In this document: piece by piece, positions 1 to 9,182 of the stretch
Layout: every line of letters starts with the position of its first letter
How positions within the stretch are numbered: the stretch's first letter is position 1
NCBI GenBank assembly: GCA_963754955.1
Contig: CAVWHY010000001.1
Coordinates: forward strand, 62,001-126,000
DNA: 64,000 bases
Direction of reading: 5' to 3'
Origin: CAVQJU01 sp963754955
GTDB lineage: Bacteria > Acidobacteriota > Vicinamibacteria > Vicinamibacterales > CAVVIG01
Program-made: the position numbers and the translations under genes
The notes under the pieces: model-generated
The model's input: only the letters and a program-made list of their open reading frames with translations
Databases searched by the model: none
What the model was told of the DNA's origin: nothing

Positions 1-740
1 AGATCGGCCACGAGCAGACCGTCATGGCCGTACGGCTGATAGCACTGCAGCGTCCCGTCAGGCCGGACGACCGCCGACGTCGTGGCCGAGCCCTCGCTGG
101 CGCAGTTCACCGACGCGAAGTAGCACGTGTTCTCCGCTGCGCGACAGAGCATCGCTTTTTCGTGGAACGTGTTGGCGGGATCAGCGAACGTGACGGGGCG
201 ATAGCTCCCGGGTTCGGCGACGTGCGCGTGCGGGTGGAACACGAGCTGCGCGCCGCGACGGACGGCCCAGCGCACCGTTTCCGGATAGCGCCAGCCTTCG
301 TGGCAGATCACCACGCCGAACGTCAGCGGCCCCACCGTAAACACACGCCGACCGGTCCCCAGCGCGGGATAGATGTGTTCCTCCGAGGGATCGATCTGGC
401 CCTTGTCCTGCCAGCCGGCGACGGTGCCGTCCGGATTGAACACGCAGGCGGCGATCTGGAGGCCGCGTTCGGTGACACGCTCCGTCCCCAGGACGACGGC
501 GATGCGGGCCCGCCGTGCGGTATCTCCCGTCGCAGCCCACGCGCGCTCGAGGAACGCAGGATCGGGCGGCGGCGCGTCCCGGCCCGGCCATCGATAGCCG
601 GGGACGAAACACTCGGGAAAGCAGATGACCAACGCGCCTCGACGGCCGGCTTCAGCGATTGCCGCCGTCGCGAGGCGGAGGGAGTCGTCCGGCGCCTGCG
701 GAACACGGATGTTTGCGAGAGCGATGCGGACGTTGGCGAT
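1..740 (-). CDS. Nitrilase-superfamily carbon-nitrogen hydrolase (3' end beyond window)
   Basis: Translating the minus strand from 740 down to base 1 gives 246 uninterrupted residues of a carbon-nitrogen hydrolase, so the C-terminus lies outside the window. The Glu-Lys-Cys triad is visible: Glu in VICFPECF, Lys in GWQDKGQID and Cys in VVICHEGWRYPE. Such enzymes hydrolyse amides or nitriles of small metabolites; the substrate cannot be told. The start is odd: a strong AGGAGG lies 6 bases before an ATC codon at 740, and no in-frame ATG, GTG or TTG occurs between the upstream TAG and that codon. Either ATC is the start or one base is wrong. It is divergent from the membrane-protein gene at 786. 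Confidence 0.85.
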   Translation of the reverse strand, partial: MANVRIALANIRVPQAPDDSLRLATAAIAEAGRRGALVICFPECFVPGYRWPGRDAPPPDPAFLERAWAATGDTARRARIAVVLGTERVTERGLQIAACVFNPDGTVAGWQDKGQIDPSEEHIYPALGTGRRVFTVGPLTFGVVICHEGWRYPETVRWAVRRGAQLVFHPHAHVAEPGSYRPVTFADPANTFHEKAMLCRAAENTCYFASVNCASEGSATTSAVVRPDGTLQCYQPYGHDGLLVAD

Positions 741-785
741 GAGCGTCCTCCTCTTCGATCCCGGAGGTACACGATACTATCGCCT

Positions 786-2447
786 GTGCTTCAGAAACCG
801 GCAGGCGGAATCCGATCGTCCATCGTCGCCCTGTGGGTCGCGCCGCTCGCGTTCTACCTTCTCGCGTTCTGCCTGCTGACTTACCCGCTGATCCTCAGCT
901 TTCCCTCGCACTTCTTCGCCGACGCCGGGGACGGTCTTCAGAACGTCTGGAACCTCTGGTGGGTGCGGAAAGCGATCGTCGAACTGCACACCACGCCCTG
1001 GTTCACCACGTTCCTTCACTATCCGTCGGGTGTGTCGCTTCTCGGGCACACCCTGAATCCGTTCAACGGCTTCCTGGGCCTGCTGCTCCAGCCATTCCTC
1101 AGCCTCATCGCCACGCACAACGCCATCGTCGTCTTCTCGTTCGTCGTGGCGGGCCTGACGGCATTCAGGCTCGCACTCTACGTCACGGGATCGTACTGGG
1201 GCAGCATCGTCGCGGGGTATGTGTTCACGTTCTCCGAATATCACTTCGCGCACGCCGAGGGGCATCTCCAGCTGGTGGCGCTCGAGTGGATCCCGCTCTT
1301 CACGCTGTGCTGGCTCCGACTGGTCCTCGAGCCGAGCGCCCGGGCAGCGATCGCCGCATCCCTGGCTTTGCTGCTGGTCGCGCTCTGCGACTACTACTAC
1401 CTGTTTTACTGCGTGCTGGCGGGCGCTCTCATCGGCGCCTGGCACGTCTGGGGTGTTCGCGGCGCGCTGGTGGACTATATGCGCCGTGCCTGGCGGCCGA
1501 TGGCGGTGTTCGGCGGTGCGACGCTGGCGACCTCCGGGATCCTGCTGGCATCGCTGCTGCGCCTGAACGCGGCGGACCCGCTCGGCGGCGAGCACCAGGC
1601 CATCGCTTTCTCGCTCGATGCGCTCGCGCTGTTCATCCCCGGCGGGCACTGGCGCTTCGCCACTCTGACGAAGCCTTACTTCGACCGCCTGCCGGGCAAC
1701 ATCCACGAGAACAGCGTGCATCTCGGCCTCGCGGCGGTGCTGCTCTCAATCTATGTCTGGGCGCAGCGCGCACGGCTTCGCCCCAGGCATCCGTCGTTGT
1801 ACCTGTGGTTTGGCCTGATGCTGTTCTTTGCTGTGATGGCGCTCGGGCCGGTGCTGCACGTCGGCGGCCCAGCCATCTACGACGGCCCGATGCCCTACTC
1901 GGCGCTCGAAGCCGTTTTTCCTTCGCTGCGACTCTCCGGTGTGCCGGTCCGAATGGTGGTCATGGTCACGCTGGCGGCTTCCGTCATCGTGGCAATCGGC
2001 GTCCAGGCGCTGCTCGACCGGCCCGTTGTCAATCCGGCGCGCCGGTCGGTGATGATGGGACTCGCAGGTGTCCTGCTGATTGTCGACTCCTTGCCGCAGC
2101 CGATCCCGCGGACGAGGCCGGTTATTCCGGAGTACGTCACCGCCCTCAGCCACTTGCCTCGCTCCGGTGCCGTCCTCGATCCGCTGGCCGACCAGTATCT
2201 GGCTCTGTACTACCAGACCATCCATCAACTGCCGCTCGCCGACGGCTACGTGTCGCGGCTGCCCCTCAGCGTGACTCAGACGCTGCTGAGCAAGTATGAC
2301 GATGCGACCGCCGGTCGGTATCAGCAGTTGTTGCACCGCTACAACGTGCGCTACGTCGTGATGCATTCAGCGGCAGCGCAGCCACCGCCTGAGGGGCTCA
2401 CGCTGTGGTATTCCGGTGAAGGCGTGAAGCTTTACTTCATCCAGTGA
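786..2447 (+). CDS. Multi-pass membrane protein, GT-C glycosyltransferase-like
   Basis: About 553 residues with roughly ten hydrophobic segments. The first long loop carries DAGDGLQNVWNLWW, an acidic/aromatic pattern resembling the first periplasmic loop of GT-C or YfhO-like polyprenyl-phosphate-dependent glycosyltransferases. The C-terminal third is a soluble domain ending in YFIQ. I chose GTG at 786 because the frame upstream is antisense to the nitrilase gene and codes for unlikely Arg-rich sequence; the nearest GGAGG is 18 bases upstream, so this start is tentative. The glycosyltransferase role is inference from topology. It converges with the quinoprotein gene ending at 2464. Confidence 0.75.
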   Translation: MLQKPAGGIRSSIVALWVAPLAFYLLAFCLLTYPLILSFPSHFFADAGDGLQNVWNLWWVRKAIVELHTTPWFTTFLHYPSGVSLLGHTLNPFNGFLGLLLQPFLSLIATHNAIVVFSFVVAGLTAFRLALYVTGSYWGSIVAGYVFTFSEYHFAHAEGHLQLVALEWIPLFTLCWLRLVLEPSARAAIAASLALLLVALCDYYYLFYCVLAGALIGAWHVWGVRGALVDYMRRAWRPMAVFGGATLATSGILLASLLRLNAADPLGGEHQAIAFSLDALALFIPGGHWRFATLTKPYFDRLPGNIHENSVHLGLAAVLLSIYVWAQRARLRPRHPSLYLWFGLMLFFAVMALGPVLHVGGPAIYDGPMPYSALEAVFPSLRLSGVPVRMVVMVTLAASVIVAIGVQALLDRPVVNPARRSVMMGLAGVLLIVDSLPQPIPRTRPVIPEYVTALSHLPRSGAVLDPLADQYLALYYQTIHQLPLADGYVSRLPLSVTQTLLSKYDDATAGRYQQLLHRYNVRYVVMHSAAAQPPPEGLTLWYSGEGVKLYFIQ

Positions 2448-2463
2448 CGCGACAGGGCCGGAT

Positions 2464-4446
2464 CTACCGGGCGTCGGCGGGCAGCGAGAACGCGAGGATG
2501 CTCGGGCCCGACGCCACCGCCACGAACTGACGGCCGTCGAACTGGTATGTCATCGGCGACGACTTCCACACCTGGCTGGTCTGGAAGCTCCAGAGCCGTT
2601 TGCCCGATCGTGCGTCGGCGGCCGCGAACGCCCCGCTGTCGTCGCAGAAGAACACCACGTCGCCGGCGGTGCTGAGGACGCCGCCCCAGGAGTCCACGGC
2701 GCCGAACTGCGGCAGTTCCCACGCGACCTTCCCGGTCTGGATGTCGATTGCCCGAAGCACGCGCTGCGCGGGCTCGGGCGCCGCGGCAAACGTGCCGCCC
2801 ATGAAGCTCTTCCCCGGCTCCCACGGCTGTTCGACACGCGTGAAGATGCCGCACTTGTCGTTGGTCTGCGCGTAGAAGAGGCCGGTCCGCGGGCTGAATG
2901 ACGCGGAATACCAGTTCGACGCGCCTTCGAGCGAGGGGCACACCCGGCGCCCTTCCGGCGTGGGTTGCATGTCGGGGACGACGATGGGGCGGCCATCGGG
3001 CGACAGGCCGGAGGCCCATGTGATGTTCTTCACGTACTGCGTGCCGAGGAGATACTCGCCCGTCGTGCGATCGAGCACGTAGAAGTAGCCGTTCCGGTTG
3101 GCCTGCATGAGCAGCTTCCGCGGCCTCCCCTTCCACGCCGCGTCGACGAGCACGAGGGGCTGCTGCGCGTCGTAGTCGTGCACGTCGTGCGGCGTGAACT
3201 GAAAGTGCCACTTGCGCTGGCCGGTCTTCGCGTCGAGGGCCACGACCGAATCCGAATACAGGTTGTCGCCCTGCCGTTCGTCGCCGATCATGTCGGGGCC
3301 GGGGTTTCCCATGGCCCAGTACAGCGTCCCGAGCTCGCGGTCGTAGCTGCCGGTCATCCACGTGGCGGCGCCGGGGTGATCGATCGCCGTGCCTTTCCAC
3401 GTTTCCGAGGCCGGCTCTCCACGCGCGGGCACCGCCCAGAAGCGCCACACCTCCTTGCCGGTCGCCTGATCGAACGCGGCCACGAACCCGCGAACGCCCT
3501 CGTCGCCTCCCGCGATGCCGGAGATGACCAGGTTATCGACGACGAGCGGGGCGCCCGTGCCGTTGTAGTTGCGATGCCAGTCCGCCATCTCCGTTTCCCA
3601 CAGCAGCGCGCCGGTCGCGCGGTTGAGGGCGATGAGGTGCGCGTGGTCGGTGGTCACGAAGACGCGGTCGCCGTCAACCGCGACGCCGCGATTCACGCCG
3701 CGCGCGGCCACACCGGCGAGGCCCCTGGTGCGCGGGCGCCGGTAGTTCCAGAGCTGACGGCCGGTGCCGGCATCGAGCGCGTAGAAATCATTGGCGGCCG
3801 TGACGTACATCACGCCGCCGGCCACGACCGGTGTCACCTGCAGCTGGGCGGCGTTCGGCAGCGTGAACACCCACTGAGCACCAAGGCGGCCGACGTTCGA
3901 GGCGGTGATGCCCGTGAGCGGGCTGTATCGATTCCCGCTCGGTTGCCCGTTGTAGGCCGGCCACTCGGTTTGCGACGTCACCTCGCGGTACTGTCCTTTG
4001 GTGGTCTCGCGGAGCAGGTGGACGGCGCGGTCGTCGCCAAGGAGCTGCAATTCGCCGTGGCTCTGGTTGAGGACGATACCCTCGAGGGTCCGGCCGCCCG
4101 TAATCGTGACGTTTGCTCGACGCGGTCCGGCGCTCGAGCGCGGATGCAGCGTCCGCAGAAACGCCACGAGGTCCGTGGCGTCAGCCCGCGCGAGCGTGGG
4201 AAAGGCCGGCATCCCCGAACCCGGGACGCCCTCGCGAATCACCGCCTCGAGCTCCTGATCGTTGCGCAGAGGCACGCGTCCGACGATTGACGGCCCCAGT
4301 TCGCCGCCGGCCCCCTCGGTTCCGTGGCAATTGGCACAACGGCCGGCAAAAACACGGCGGCCCGGCTCGACGTCCTGCGCCCGGGCCAGGGGCGCCGAGA
4401 GCATGAGGGTGACGAGCACGCCGCGTACGACAACATCCCTGGGCAT
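2464..4446 (-). CDS. PQQ-dependent alcohol dehydrogenase with N-terminal cytochrome c domain
   Basis: 660 residues: signal peptide ending near AQD (residue 24), a small c-type cytochrome domain with haem motif CANCH (residues 37-41) and a likely axial Met in GSGMPAFP, then an eight-bladed quinoprotein propeller from about residue 150. Repeated blade motifs such as DAGTGRQLW and DQATGKEVW, and the segment GNPGPDMIGDERQGDN, are typical of PQQ-ADH-type enzymes. It should oxidise an alcohol in the periplasm and pass electrons to its own haem. The order is unusual because the haem domain is N-terminal, whereas type II alcohol dehydrogenases carry it C-terminally. The substrate is unknown. Confidence 0.88.
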   Translation of the reverse strand: MPRDVVVRGVLVTLMLSAPLARAQDVEPGRRVFAGRCANCHGTEGAGGELGPSIVGRVPLRNDQELEAVIREGVPGSGMPAFPTLARADATDLVAFLRTLHPRSSAGPRRANVTITGGRTLEGIVLNQSHGELQLLGDDRAVHLLRETTKGQYREVTSQTEWPAYNGQPSGNRYSPLTGITASNVGRLGAQWVFTLPNAAQLQVTPVVAGGVMYVTAANDFYALDAGTGRQLWNYRRPRTRGLAGVAARGVNRGVAVDGDRVFVTTDHAHLIALNRATGALLWETEMADWHRNYNGTGAPLVVDNLVISGIAGGDEGVRGFVAAFDQATGKEVWRFWAVPARGEPASETWKGTAIDHPGAATWMTGSYDRELGTLYWAMGNPGPDMIGDERQGDNLYSDSVVALDAKTGQRKWHFQFTPHDVHDYDAQQPLVLVDAAWKGRPRKLLMQANRNGYFYVLDRTTGEYLLGTQYVKNITWASGLSPDGRPIVVPDMQPTPEGRRVCPSLEGASNWYSASFSPRTGLFYAQTNDKCGIFTRVEQPWEPGKSFMGGTFAAAPEPAQRVLRAIDIQTGKVAWELPQFGAVDSWGGVLSTAGDVVFFCDDSGAFAAADARSGKRLWSFQTSQVWKSSPMTYQFDGRQFVAVASGPSILAFSLPADAR

Positions 4447-4517
4447 GGCGCGTACTCTAGAACAACAGTTCGGAAGAGTCGATACCTCGAGGGTGTAAAG
4501 TCACCACCAGAGGAGCG

Positions 4518-5063
4518 ATGACGGACGCCGTGACGATCCCGATCAATCCGCTCGAAACCGCTCGACTTCTGCTCCGCGTGCCCGAAGTCACGGACGCGGA
4601 GGCGCTCATGGGGATCATCTGGGATCCGGAAGTCGTTGAGCGGAAGCAGGTCACGCTGTTCGAACCGCCTGGCGGCCTCGAGTTGGCGACGAAGAACTGC
4701 CAGGAGATGATCCGCCAGTGGGACCTGCGCGGATACGGCCAGTGGTCGGTCGTCGAGAAGGCGACAGGACAGGTTATTGGCTGTGTCGGCTTTTACCATC
4801 CGGAGCGCGCGTGGCCGGGCGTCGATCTCGGCTGGGTTATACACCGTTCCCGATGGGGCCTTGGCATTGCCACCGAGGCGGCAGCCGCCGCTCTGGGATG
4901 GGCCTGGGCGCACACAGCAATCACGCGCGTCATCAGCCTGATCGCCCCGGGCGACCTGCGCTCCAGCCGGATTGCGACGAAGATCGGCGAACGCTTCGGG
5001 CGAGCCGGCGTGGACCCCGTGAACGGCGAACCCGTGCACGTGTATACGATTACCCGACCTTGA
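4518..5063 (+). CDS. GNAT-family N-acetyltransferase (RimJ/RimL type)
   Basis: 181 residues. It opens with the RimJ/RimL-like signature ETARLLLRVPEVTDAEAL and carries the acetyl-CoA loop as RSRWGLGIATEAAAAAL (motif A, Q/RxxGxG/A form). The C-terminal half has the usual IxLIxxxNxxS pattern, here with GDLRSSRIATKIG. It probably acetylates an amino group on a small molecule or a protein N-terminus. A short AGAGGAG lies immediately before the ATG. It is divergent from the quinoprotein gene, with about 70 bases between the starts. Confidence 0.85.
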   Translation: MTDAVTIPINPLETARLLLRVPEVTDAEALMGIIWDPEVVERKQVTLFEPPGGLELATKNCQEMIRQWDLRGYGQWSVVEKATGQVIGCVGFYHPERAWPGVDLGWVIHRSRWGLGIATEAAAAALGWAWAHTAITRVISLIAPGDLRSSRIATKIGERFGRAGVDPVNGEPVHVYTITRP

Positions 5064-5200
5064 AGAAGGCCGTTCATCGCGGAGCGGGACGCGCTACCAT
5101 ACGTGCGGCGTGGGGTCGGCCGGGAGACAACCGTGAAACAACCCCAACACTTCGAACAGATTCGGGGCAAAGCACGGTAAGACGGTAAGGAGGAACAGCT

Positions 5201-6685
5201 GTGTTGAAAGCACTTTCGGTTTTTGCAATCGGTCTGACCTGTGTGAGCGGCACCGCCGTGGCGCAGGATGCCGGCGCGGTCATCGCGAATGCGCAAAAAG
5301 CGCTTGGCGGCGTGACGTCCGTCACGTATTCGGGTACGGCGAAGGACGTGGCGTTCCAGCAATGCGGCGCCAACTCGACGGACATGACGTGCCGGGGCAC
5401 GCACGATCCGATGCGGCCGATCACCAACTACGTGCGTGTGATCGACCTGGCGGGCCCCGCGTCGCGTGCCAGCGGGACGACCAACAACATCGGGCCGGGC
5501 GGTTCGACGGCGCTGACGCCGGGAACGTTCTTCCAGCAGGTCACGCCTCAGCAGGCTGACGTGTCTCAACCCTGGGCCGGCTCCCTGGAGCTGTACATCA
5601 CGCCGTGGGGGTTCCTCAAAGGCGCGGCGGCAAATAACGCGGTCGTCAGCCGCCGCAAGGTCGACGGCAGGAACTACACCGTGCTGACGTGGAGTCCCGC
5701 CGTCAAGGCGCCCTCAGGCAAGCCGTACGTCATCAACGGCTACGTGAACGACCAGAACCTCGTCGAGCGCGTCGAGACATGGCTGGGCGAGAACATCATG
5801 GGCGACATGCAGATCCTCGCCACGTACACCGGCTGGAAGGAATACGCCGGGTTCATGGCGCCGTCGAAGATCGTGCAGACCCGCGGCGGCTGGCCGTTTT
5901 TCGACGTGGACGTTACGTCCGCCAAGGCGAATCCTCCCGATGCCGCGACGCTCGTGCCCGCACCGGCGCCGGCCGGGGGCCGCGGTGGACCCGGCGGCGG
6001 CGGACCGGGCGGCGGAGCGCCTCCCGCCCTGATGGTCACGTCCGAAAAACTCGGCGACGGCGTCTACAGGCTCACGACCGGACCGGGCAGCTACGACTCG
6101 GTGATCGTGGAGTTCAAGGACTACATCATGATGCTCGAGGCGGGACAGTCCGAGGCGCGCGGCCTCGCGTACATCGCCGAAGCGAAGAAACTGATCCCCA
6201 ACAAGCCGATCCGCTACGTCATGAACACCCATCCGCACGCCGATCACACGGGCGGGCTGCCGCCACTGGTCGCCGAAGGCGCGATCATCGTGACGCAGAA
6301 GAACAACGAGGCGTTCCTCGACAAGGCGCTCAACACGCCGCGGACACTGCTGAACGATACGCTCGCCCGGAATCCGAAGAAGGCGAAGATCGAAGCCGTC
6401 ACAGAGAAGAAGGTGTTCTCGGACGGGACGCATACCGTGGAGCTGTATCACGTCTCGCCCGTGCCGCACACGAACGGGATGCTGATCGCCTTCCTTCCGA
6501 AGGAGAAGGTCCTGCTGCAGGGCGACTTCACGCTGCCGGCGCCGGGCCAGGCGCCGAACGACCACGTCAAGGCGTTGTTTCCGATTCTCGAGAAGCTCAA
6601 TTTGAACTTCGATCGGTACATCCCCGTGCACACCACGCCGACGCCGCAGACGAAGGCCGATCTGTGGAAGGCGATGGGTAAATAG
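5201..6685 (+). CDS. Exported metallo-beta-lactamase-fold protein with extra N-terminal domain
   Basis: 494 residues starting at GTG, 7 bases after AGGAGG. A signal peptide ends near VAQDA. The first 250 residues form a domain resembling outer-membrane lipoprotein-handling folds, followed by a Gly/Pro-rich linker (about residues 252-278) and a C-terminal MBL domain. The zinc motif is MNTHPHADHTGG, with later metal ligands in SPVPHTNG and LQGDF. The hydrolytic role is unknown; similar Acidobacteria proteins are only called MBL hydrolases. A 16-bp perfect hairpin follows directly after the stop codon. Confidence 0.85.
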   Translation: MLKALSVFAIGLTCVSGTAVAQDAGAVIANAQKALGGVTSVTYSGTAKDVAFQQCGANSTDMTCRGTHDPMRPITNYVRVIDLAGPASRASGTTNNIGPGGSTALTPGTFFQQVTPQQADVSQPWAGSLELYITPWGFLKGAAANNAVVSRRKVDGRNYTVLTWSPAVKAPSGKPYVINGYVNDQNLVERVETWLGENIMGDMQILATYTGWKEYAGFMAPSKIVQTRGGWPFFDVDVTSAKANPPDAATLVPAPAPAGGRGGPGGGGPGGGAPPALMVTSEKLGDGVYRLTTGPGSYDSVIVEFKDYIMMLEAGQSEARGLAYIAEAKKLIPNKPIRYVMNTHPHADHTGGLPPLVAEGAIIVTQKNNEAFLDKALNTPRTLLNDTLARNPKKAKIEAVTEKKVFSDGTHTVELYHVSPVPHTNGMLIAFLPKEKVLLQGDFTLPAPGQAPNDHVKALFPILEKLNLNFDRYIPVHTTPTPQTKADLWKAMGK

Positions 6686-6701
6686 GTCCTTGGTCCTTGG
6701 G

Positions 6702-6738
6702 CCCGGGTTCCTGGTCCCCCGCGGACCAGGAACCCGGG
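6702..6738. terminator. Perfect 16-bp inverted repeat between convergent genes
   Basis: Arms CCCGGGTTCCTGGTCC (6702-6717) and its exact reverse complement (6723-6738) enclose a 5-base loop. It sits between the stop of the MBL gene (6685) and the stop of the esterase gene (6743), so it can act as a bidirectional terminator, although no T-tract follows. GGTCCTTGGTCCTTGG, a tandem GGTCCTT unit, directly follows the stop TAG of the upstream gene. Confidence 0.7.
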
Positions 6739-6742
6739 ACAA

Positions 6743-7399
6743 TCAGGTGAGCGCGTCGAGCGCCTGCCGCATACGGGCGCGCAGTTCGGCGGTCCAGACG
6801 TGCCCGCCCGCGTAGTGAAAGACCTCGTGCCGCAGGCCCCGACCACGCAGGAACTCTTCGTCCGCCTCGACCTTCGCCGCCGTGTACCACTCGTCGCTGT
6901 CGCCGGCGGCGACCAGGATGGGAGGAAACCGCTCCCCGGAGGCCTCCTTTACGTCGGGCGGGACATCACCGCCAATCGCGATGACGCCCCGGGCATGACG
7001 CTCGCCCATCACCGCGGCGCGGTATGCCATCGCGACGCCCTGCGAAAACCCCAGGAAGACGATTAGAGCGTCGTCGCCCACGCCCCGCAACGCCGCATCG
7101 ACGACGCGATTGACGTAGGCGAGGTTGTCAGCAATCGCCTGCTCGCGATCCTCGCGCGTCATCCAGCTGGCGACGACCTTCCCCTGTCCCCGCGCGTAGA
7201 AACGGTGCAGCCCCTGCACGGAGACGAGCGTCCATCGTTCGCTGCCGGGAATCAGCTCGAGTTCTCCGAGCATGTCGTCGGCGCTCTGCGCGTACCCATG
7301 AAAACCGACCAGCAGGCCCGCGGAAGAAGAAAAAGACGAAGATGCGTCCTTGATCAGGGCGCGGCCGTGCGTGTGTGTCTCGACCGAAATAGTTCTCAC
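6743..7399 (-). CDS. Alpha/beta-hydrolase, phospholipase/carboxylesterase type
   Basis: About 218 residues if started at GTG 7399. A longer frame to 7501 would run into the divergent gene and reads as low-quality Arg/Pro sequence. The oxyanion region VGFHGYAQ, nucleophile elbow GFSQG, catalytic Asp in AAGDSDEWY and His in YAGGHVW give a full Ser-Asp-His triad, as in YpfH/PHB-depolymerase-like esterases. No signal peptide is seen, so it is probably cytoplasmic. The substrate is unknown. It is divergent from the TolB-like gene, leaving only a short shared promoter region. Confidence 0.85.
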   Translation of the reverse strand: MRTISVETHTHGRALIKDASSSFSSSAGLLVGFHGYAQSADDMLGELELIPGSERWTLVSVQGLHRFYARGQGKVVASWMTREDREQAIADNLAYVNRVVDAALRGVGDDALIVFLGFSQGVAMAYRAAVMGERHARGVIAIGGDVPPDVKEASGERFPPILVAAGDSDEWYTAAKVEADEEFLRGRGLRHEVFHYAGGHVWTAELRARMRQALDALT

Positions 7400-7437
7400 A
7401 GGATCGTCAGCACATGTTAGAACAGGTGCCGGACGCC

Positions 7438-8331
7438 ATGAACAAAGGTCTCGTCGGAGCGGCGTGCGCGGTCGTCTTGCTTTTGACGGCCGTCGTTGCA
7501 ACGCAGCAAGGTCAGGCGCGCCCCGACTATCAGCTCACCTACGTGGACCACGACGGGCGGCGCACGATCGTCGGCCGCGTACCCGGCTCGACGTTCGCAC
7601 CGCGGATTTCACCGGACGGCCTGCGTGTGACGTTCGACACGCAGGCTGACGGGGCCGTCTGGGTCGCGAACCTCGCGGACGTCGCATCGCGGCGCAAGAT
7701 CACGACGGAAGGTCGGAACCGCGGTCCTCTGTGGTCGGGCGATGGATCCCGCATCCTCTACATCACCGACCACGAGGGCGCGGAGACGATGTTCTGGCGT
7801 GCGGCCGACGGCACCGGCGATGCCGAGCTTCTTGTGAAGCCCGCGCGGGCGCCCGAATCATGGTCAACCCCGCTGCAGCGCTTTTCGTTCATCACGTTCA
7901 AGGCGCCTGGCGACTACGACGTGTGGACGTACTCGCTGGCTGAGAGACGCGCGACGCCGTTCGCGGCCCTTCCGGACTCGCCGCAGCACAGCAGCCGTTT
8001 CTCCCCCGACGGCCGCTGGCTCGCGTATGTCTCGGCAGAAAGCGGACAGCTCGAGGTCTACGTGCAGCCGTTTCCCGGACCGGGCGCGAAGATCAAGGTG
8101 ACGAAGACCGGCGGCGGGCACCCGCTCTGGGCGCCGGATCAGAAAGCGCTGTTCTTCGACAACGGCGGCCAGTTGTTTACAGTGGGCGTCAGAACTGACC
8201 CGACGTTCACAGTCGGCGACGCGGTTGCACTGCCGATCACAGGGTTCGTGCAGGGCCCGCTGCGACGGCAGTTCGACCTGACGCCGGACGGGAAGCGCGT
8301 TCCTCATGATGTTCCGCTCCGAGTGACTTGA
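7438..8331 (+). CDS. TolB/PD40-like beta-propeller protein, C-terminus probably frameshifted
   Basis: About 297 residues from the ATG at 7438, which places a signal peptide (MNKGLVGAACAVVLLLTAVV) at the N-terminus. WD40-like PD40 units are visible as ISPDGLRVTF, WSGDGSRILYI and FSPDGRWLAYVS. In Acidobacteria these propellers are often the sensor half of Ser/Thr kinases, but no kinase domain is present. The last ten codons read KRVPHDVP; shifting one base near 8300 restores KRFLMMFRSE, the normal ending of the last blade, so a single-base error or mutation is likely there. Confidence 0.75.
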   Translation: MNKGLVGAACAVVLLLTAVVATQQGQARPDYQLTYVDHDGRRTIVGRVPGSTFAPRISPDGLRVTFDTQADGAVWVANLADVASRRKITTEGRNRGPLWSGDGSRILYITDHEGAETMFWRAADGTGDAELLVKPARAPESWSTPLQRFSFITFKAPGDYDVWTYSLAERRATPFAALPDSPQHSSRFSPDGRWLAYVSAESGQLEVYVQPFPGPGAKIKVTKTGGGHPLWAPDQKALFFDNGGQLFTVGVRTDPTFTVGDAVALPITGFVQGPLRRQFDLTPDGKRVPHDVPLRVT

Positions 8332-8460
8332 TGCGGCACTGGCTGGTCAGAAATGGCACAACCAGGACGGCCCCGGCGCAGCCCGCTTTCCGTAACCCAC
8401 TGAGAGAACAGAGGATCTAAGAACCTGCCGGGTGGTCCCCCGGTTGCACGGCGATCCGCC

Positions 8461-8730
8461 ATGGCCTCATCAACCGCACGGCGTCTGCAGGACGGGTTCC
8501 TCGCTCTTTTCGGCGTGTCCATCGTGGCTTCCGGCATGGCCGCCATCGACGAGACCGCGCGCCAGCACCTCCTGAACGCGCTGCACGGCGAATTCCCATC
8601 CGTCCCGGCGGCGTTCCAGTTTCACACCATTGCAAGACAGATCGGCGAGCTGCTGCCAATCGGCGACACGTCCTTCGTCGCGTTCGGCGTCGTCGGGTTC
8701 GTGCTGCTCGTCTTCATGTTCAAGATGTAG
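8461..8730 (+). CDS. Small predicted membrane protein of unknown function
   Basis: 89 residues with two hydrophobic stretches, around residues 13-30 (FLALFGVSIVASGMAA) and 70-88 (FVAFGVVGFVLLVFMF). The codon pattern is consistent with coding. I do not recognise the family. It converges with the membrane-protein gene ending at 8744. The 130 bases before it hold no gene that I can see. Confidence 0.55.
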   Translation: MASSTARRLQDGFLALFGVSIVASGMAAIDETARQHLLNALHGEFPSVPAAFQFHTIARQIGELLPIGDTSFVAFGVVGFVLLVFMFKM

Positions 8731-8743
8731 CCGCCGCGCGAAG

Positions 8744-9127
8744 CTACCGCGCGTAGACTCCGTACCCGAGAATGCCGGCAAGCGCCACCAGGACAACTCC
8801 GGCCGCCTGAAACTCCCAGGCGCGCTCCAGCGACACACGCGCCATCATTTTCAGGCCCCACGCCGGGACACAGAAGCGAAGCACGCTCTTGATCAGCGAA
8901 GCCCACCCAATCACAGTCAGCACCACCGGTATGCCCGACCAGACGTTGTGAAAGGCGATGACGATGCCGGCCAGGATCAGATACGGAAGCCCGTCCGCGA
9001 ACGATCCGGGCGGGCCTTGACTGCGTGCGAGGATGAAGGCTTCAACCCACGCCTTCGGCTGCAGGATGTGCGAGAGCCCGAGGACGCCGAACAGCACGAG
9101 CGCCAGAATCTCAACGGATCGCTCCAT
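8744..9127 (-). CDS. Predicted four-helix membrane protein
   Basis: 127 residues with four hydrophobic segments (ILALVLFGVLGLSHIL, YLILAGIVIAF, VVLTVIGWASLI, AAGVVLVALAGILGYG). The pattern is that of small uncharacterised integral membrane proteins of DoxX-like size, but no DoxX motif is evident. The function is unknown. A copy of a dispersed repeat (9153-9182) lies upstream, between this start and the end of the next minus-strand gene. Confidence 0.65.
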   Translation of the reverse strand: MERSVEILALVLFGVLGLSHILQPKAWVEAFILARSQGPPGSFADGLPYLILAGIVIAFHNVWSGIPVVLTVIGWASLIKSVLRFCVPAWGLKMMARVSLERAWEFQAAGVVLVALAGILGYGVYAR

Positions 9128-9152
9128 AGCGGGAACAATAGCACTGACGACT

Positions 9153-9182
9153 CTACGTGCTCCGCGTGCTCTGCGTTCAACG
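9153..9182 (-). repeat. Copy of dispersed CGTTGAACGCAGAG repeat
   Basis: On the minus strand it reads CGTTGAACGCAGAG followed by CACGCGGAGCACGTAG. The TGA stop of the sialidase-like gene (9177-9179) lies inside the conserved core. Related copies lie at 35002-35089 (as an inverted pair) and 43775-43806. Confidence 0.7.
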
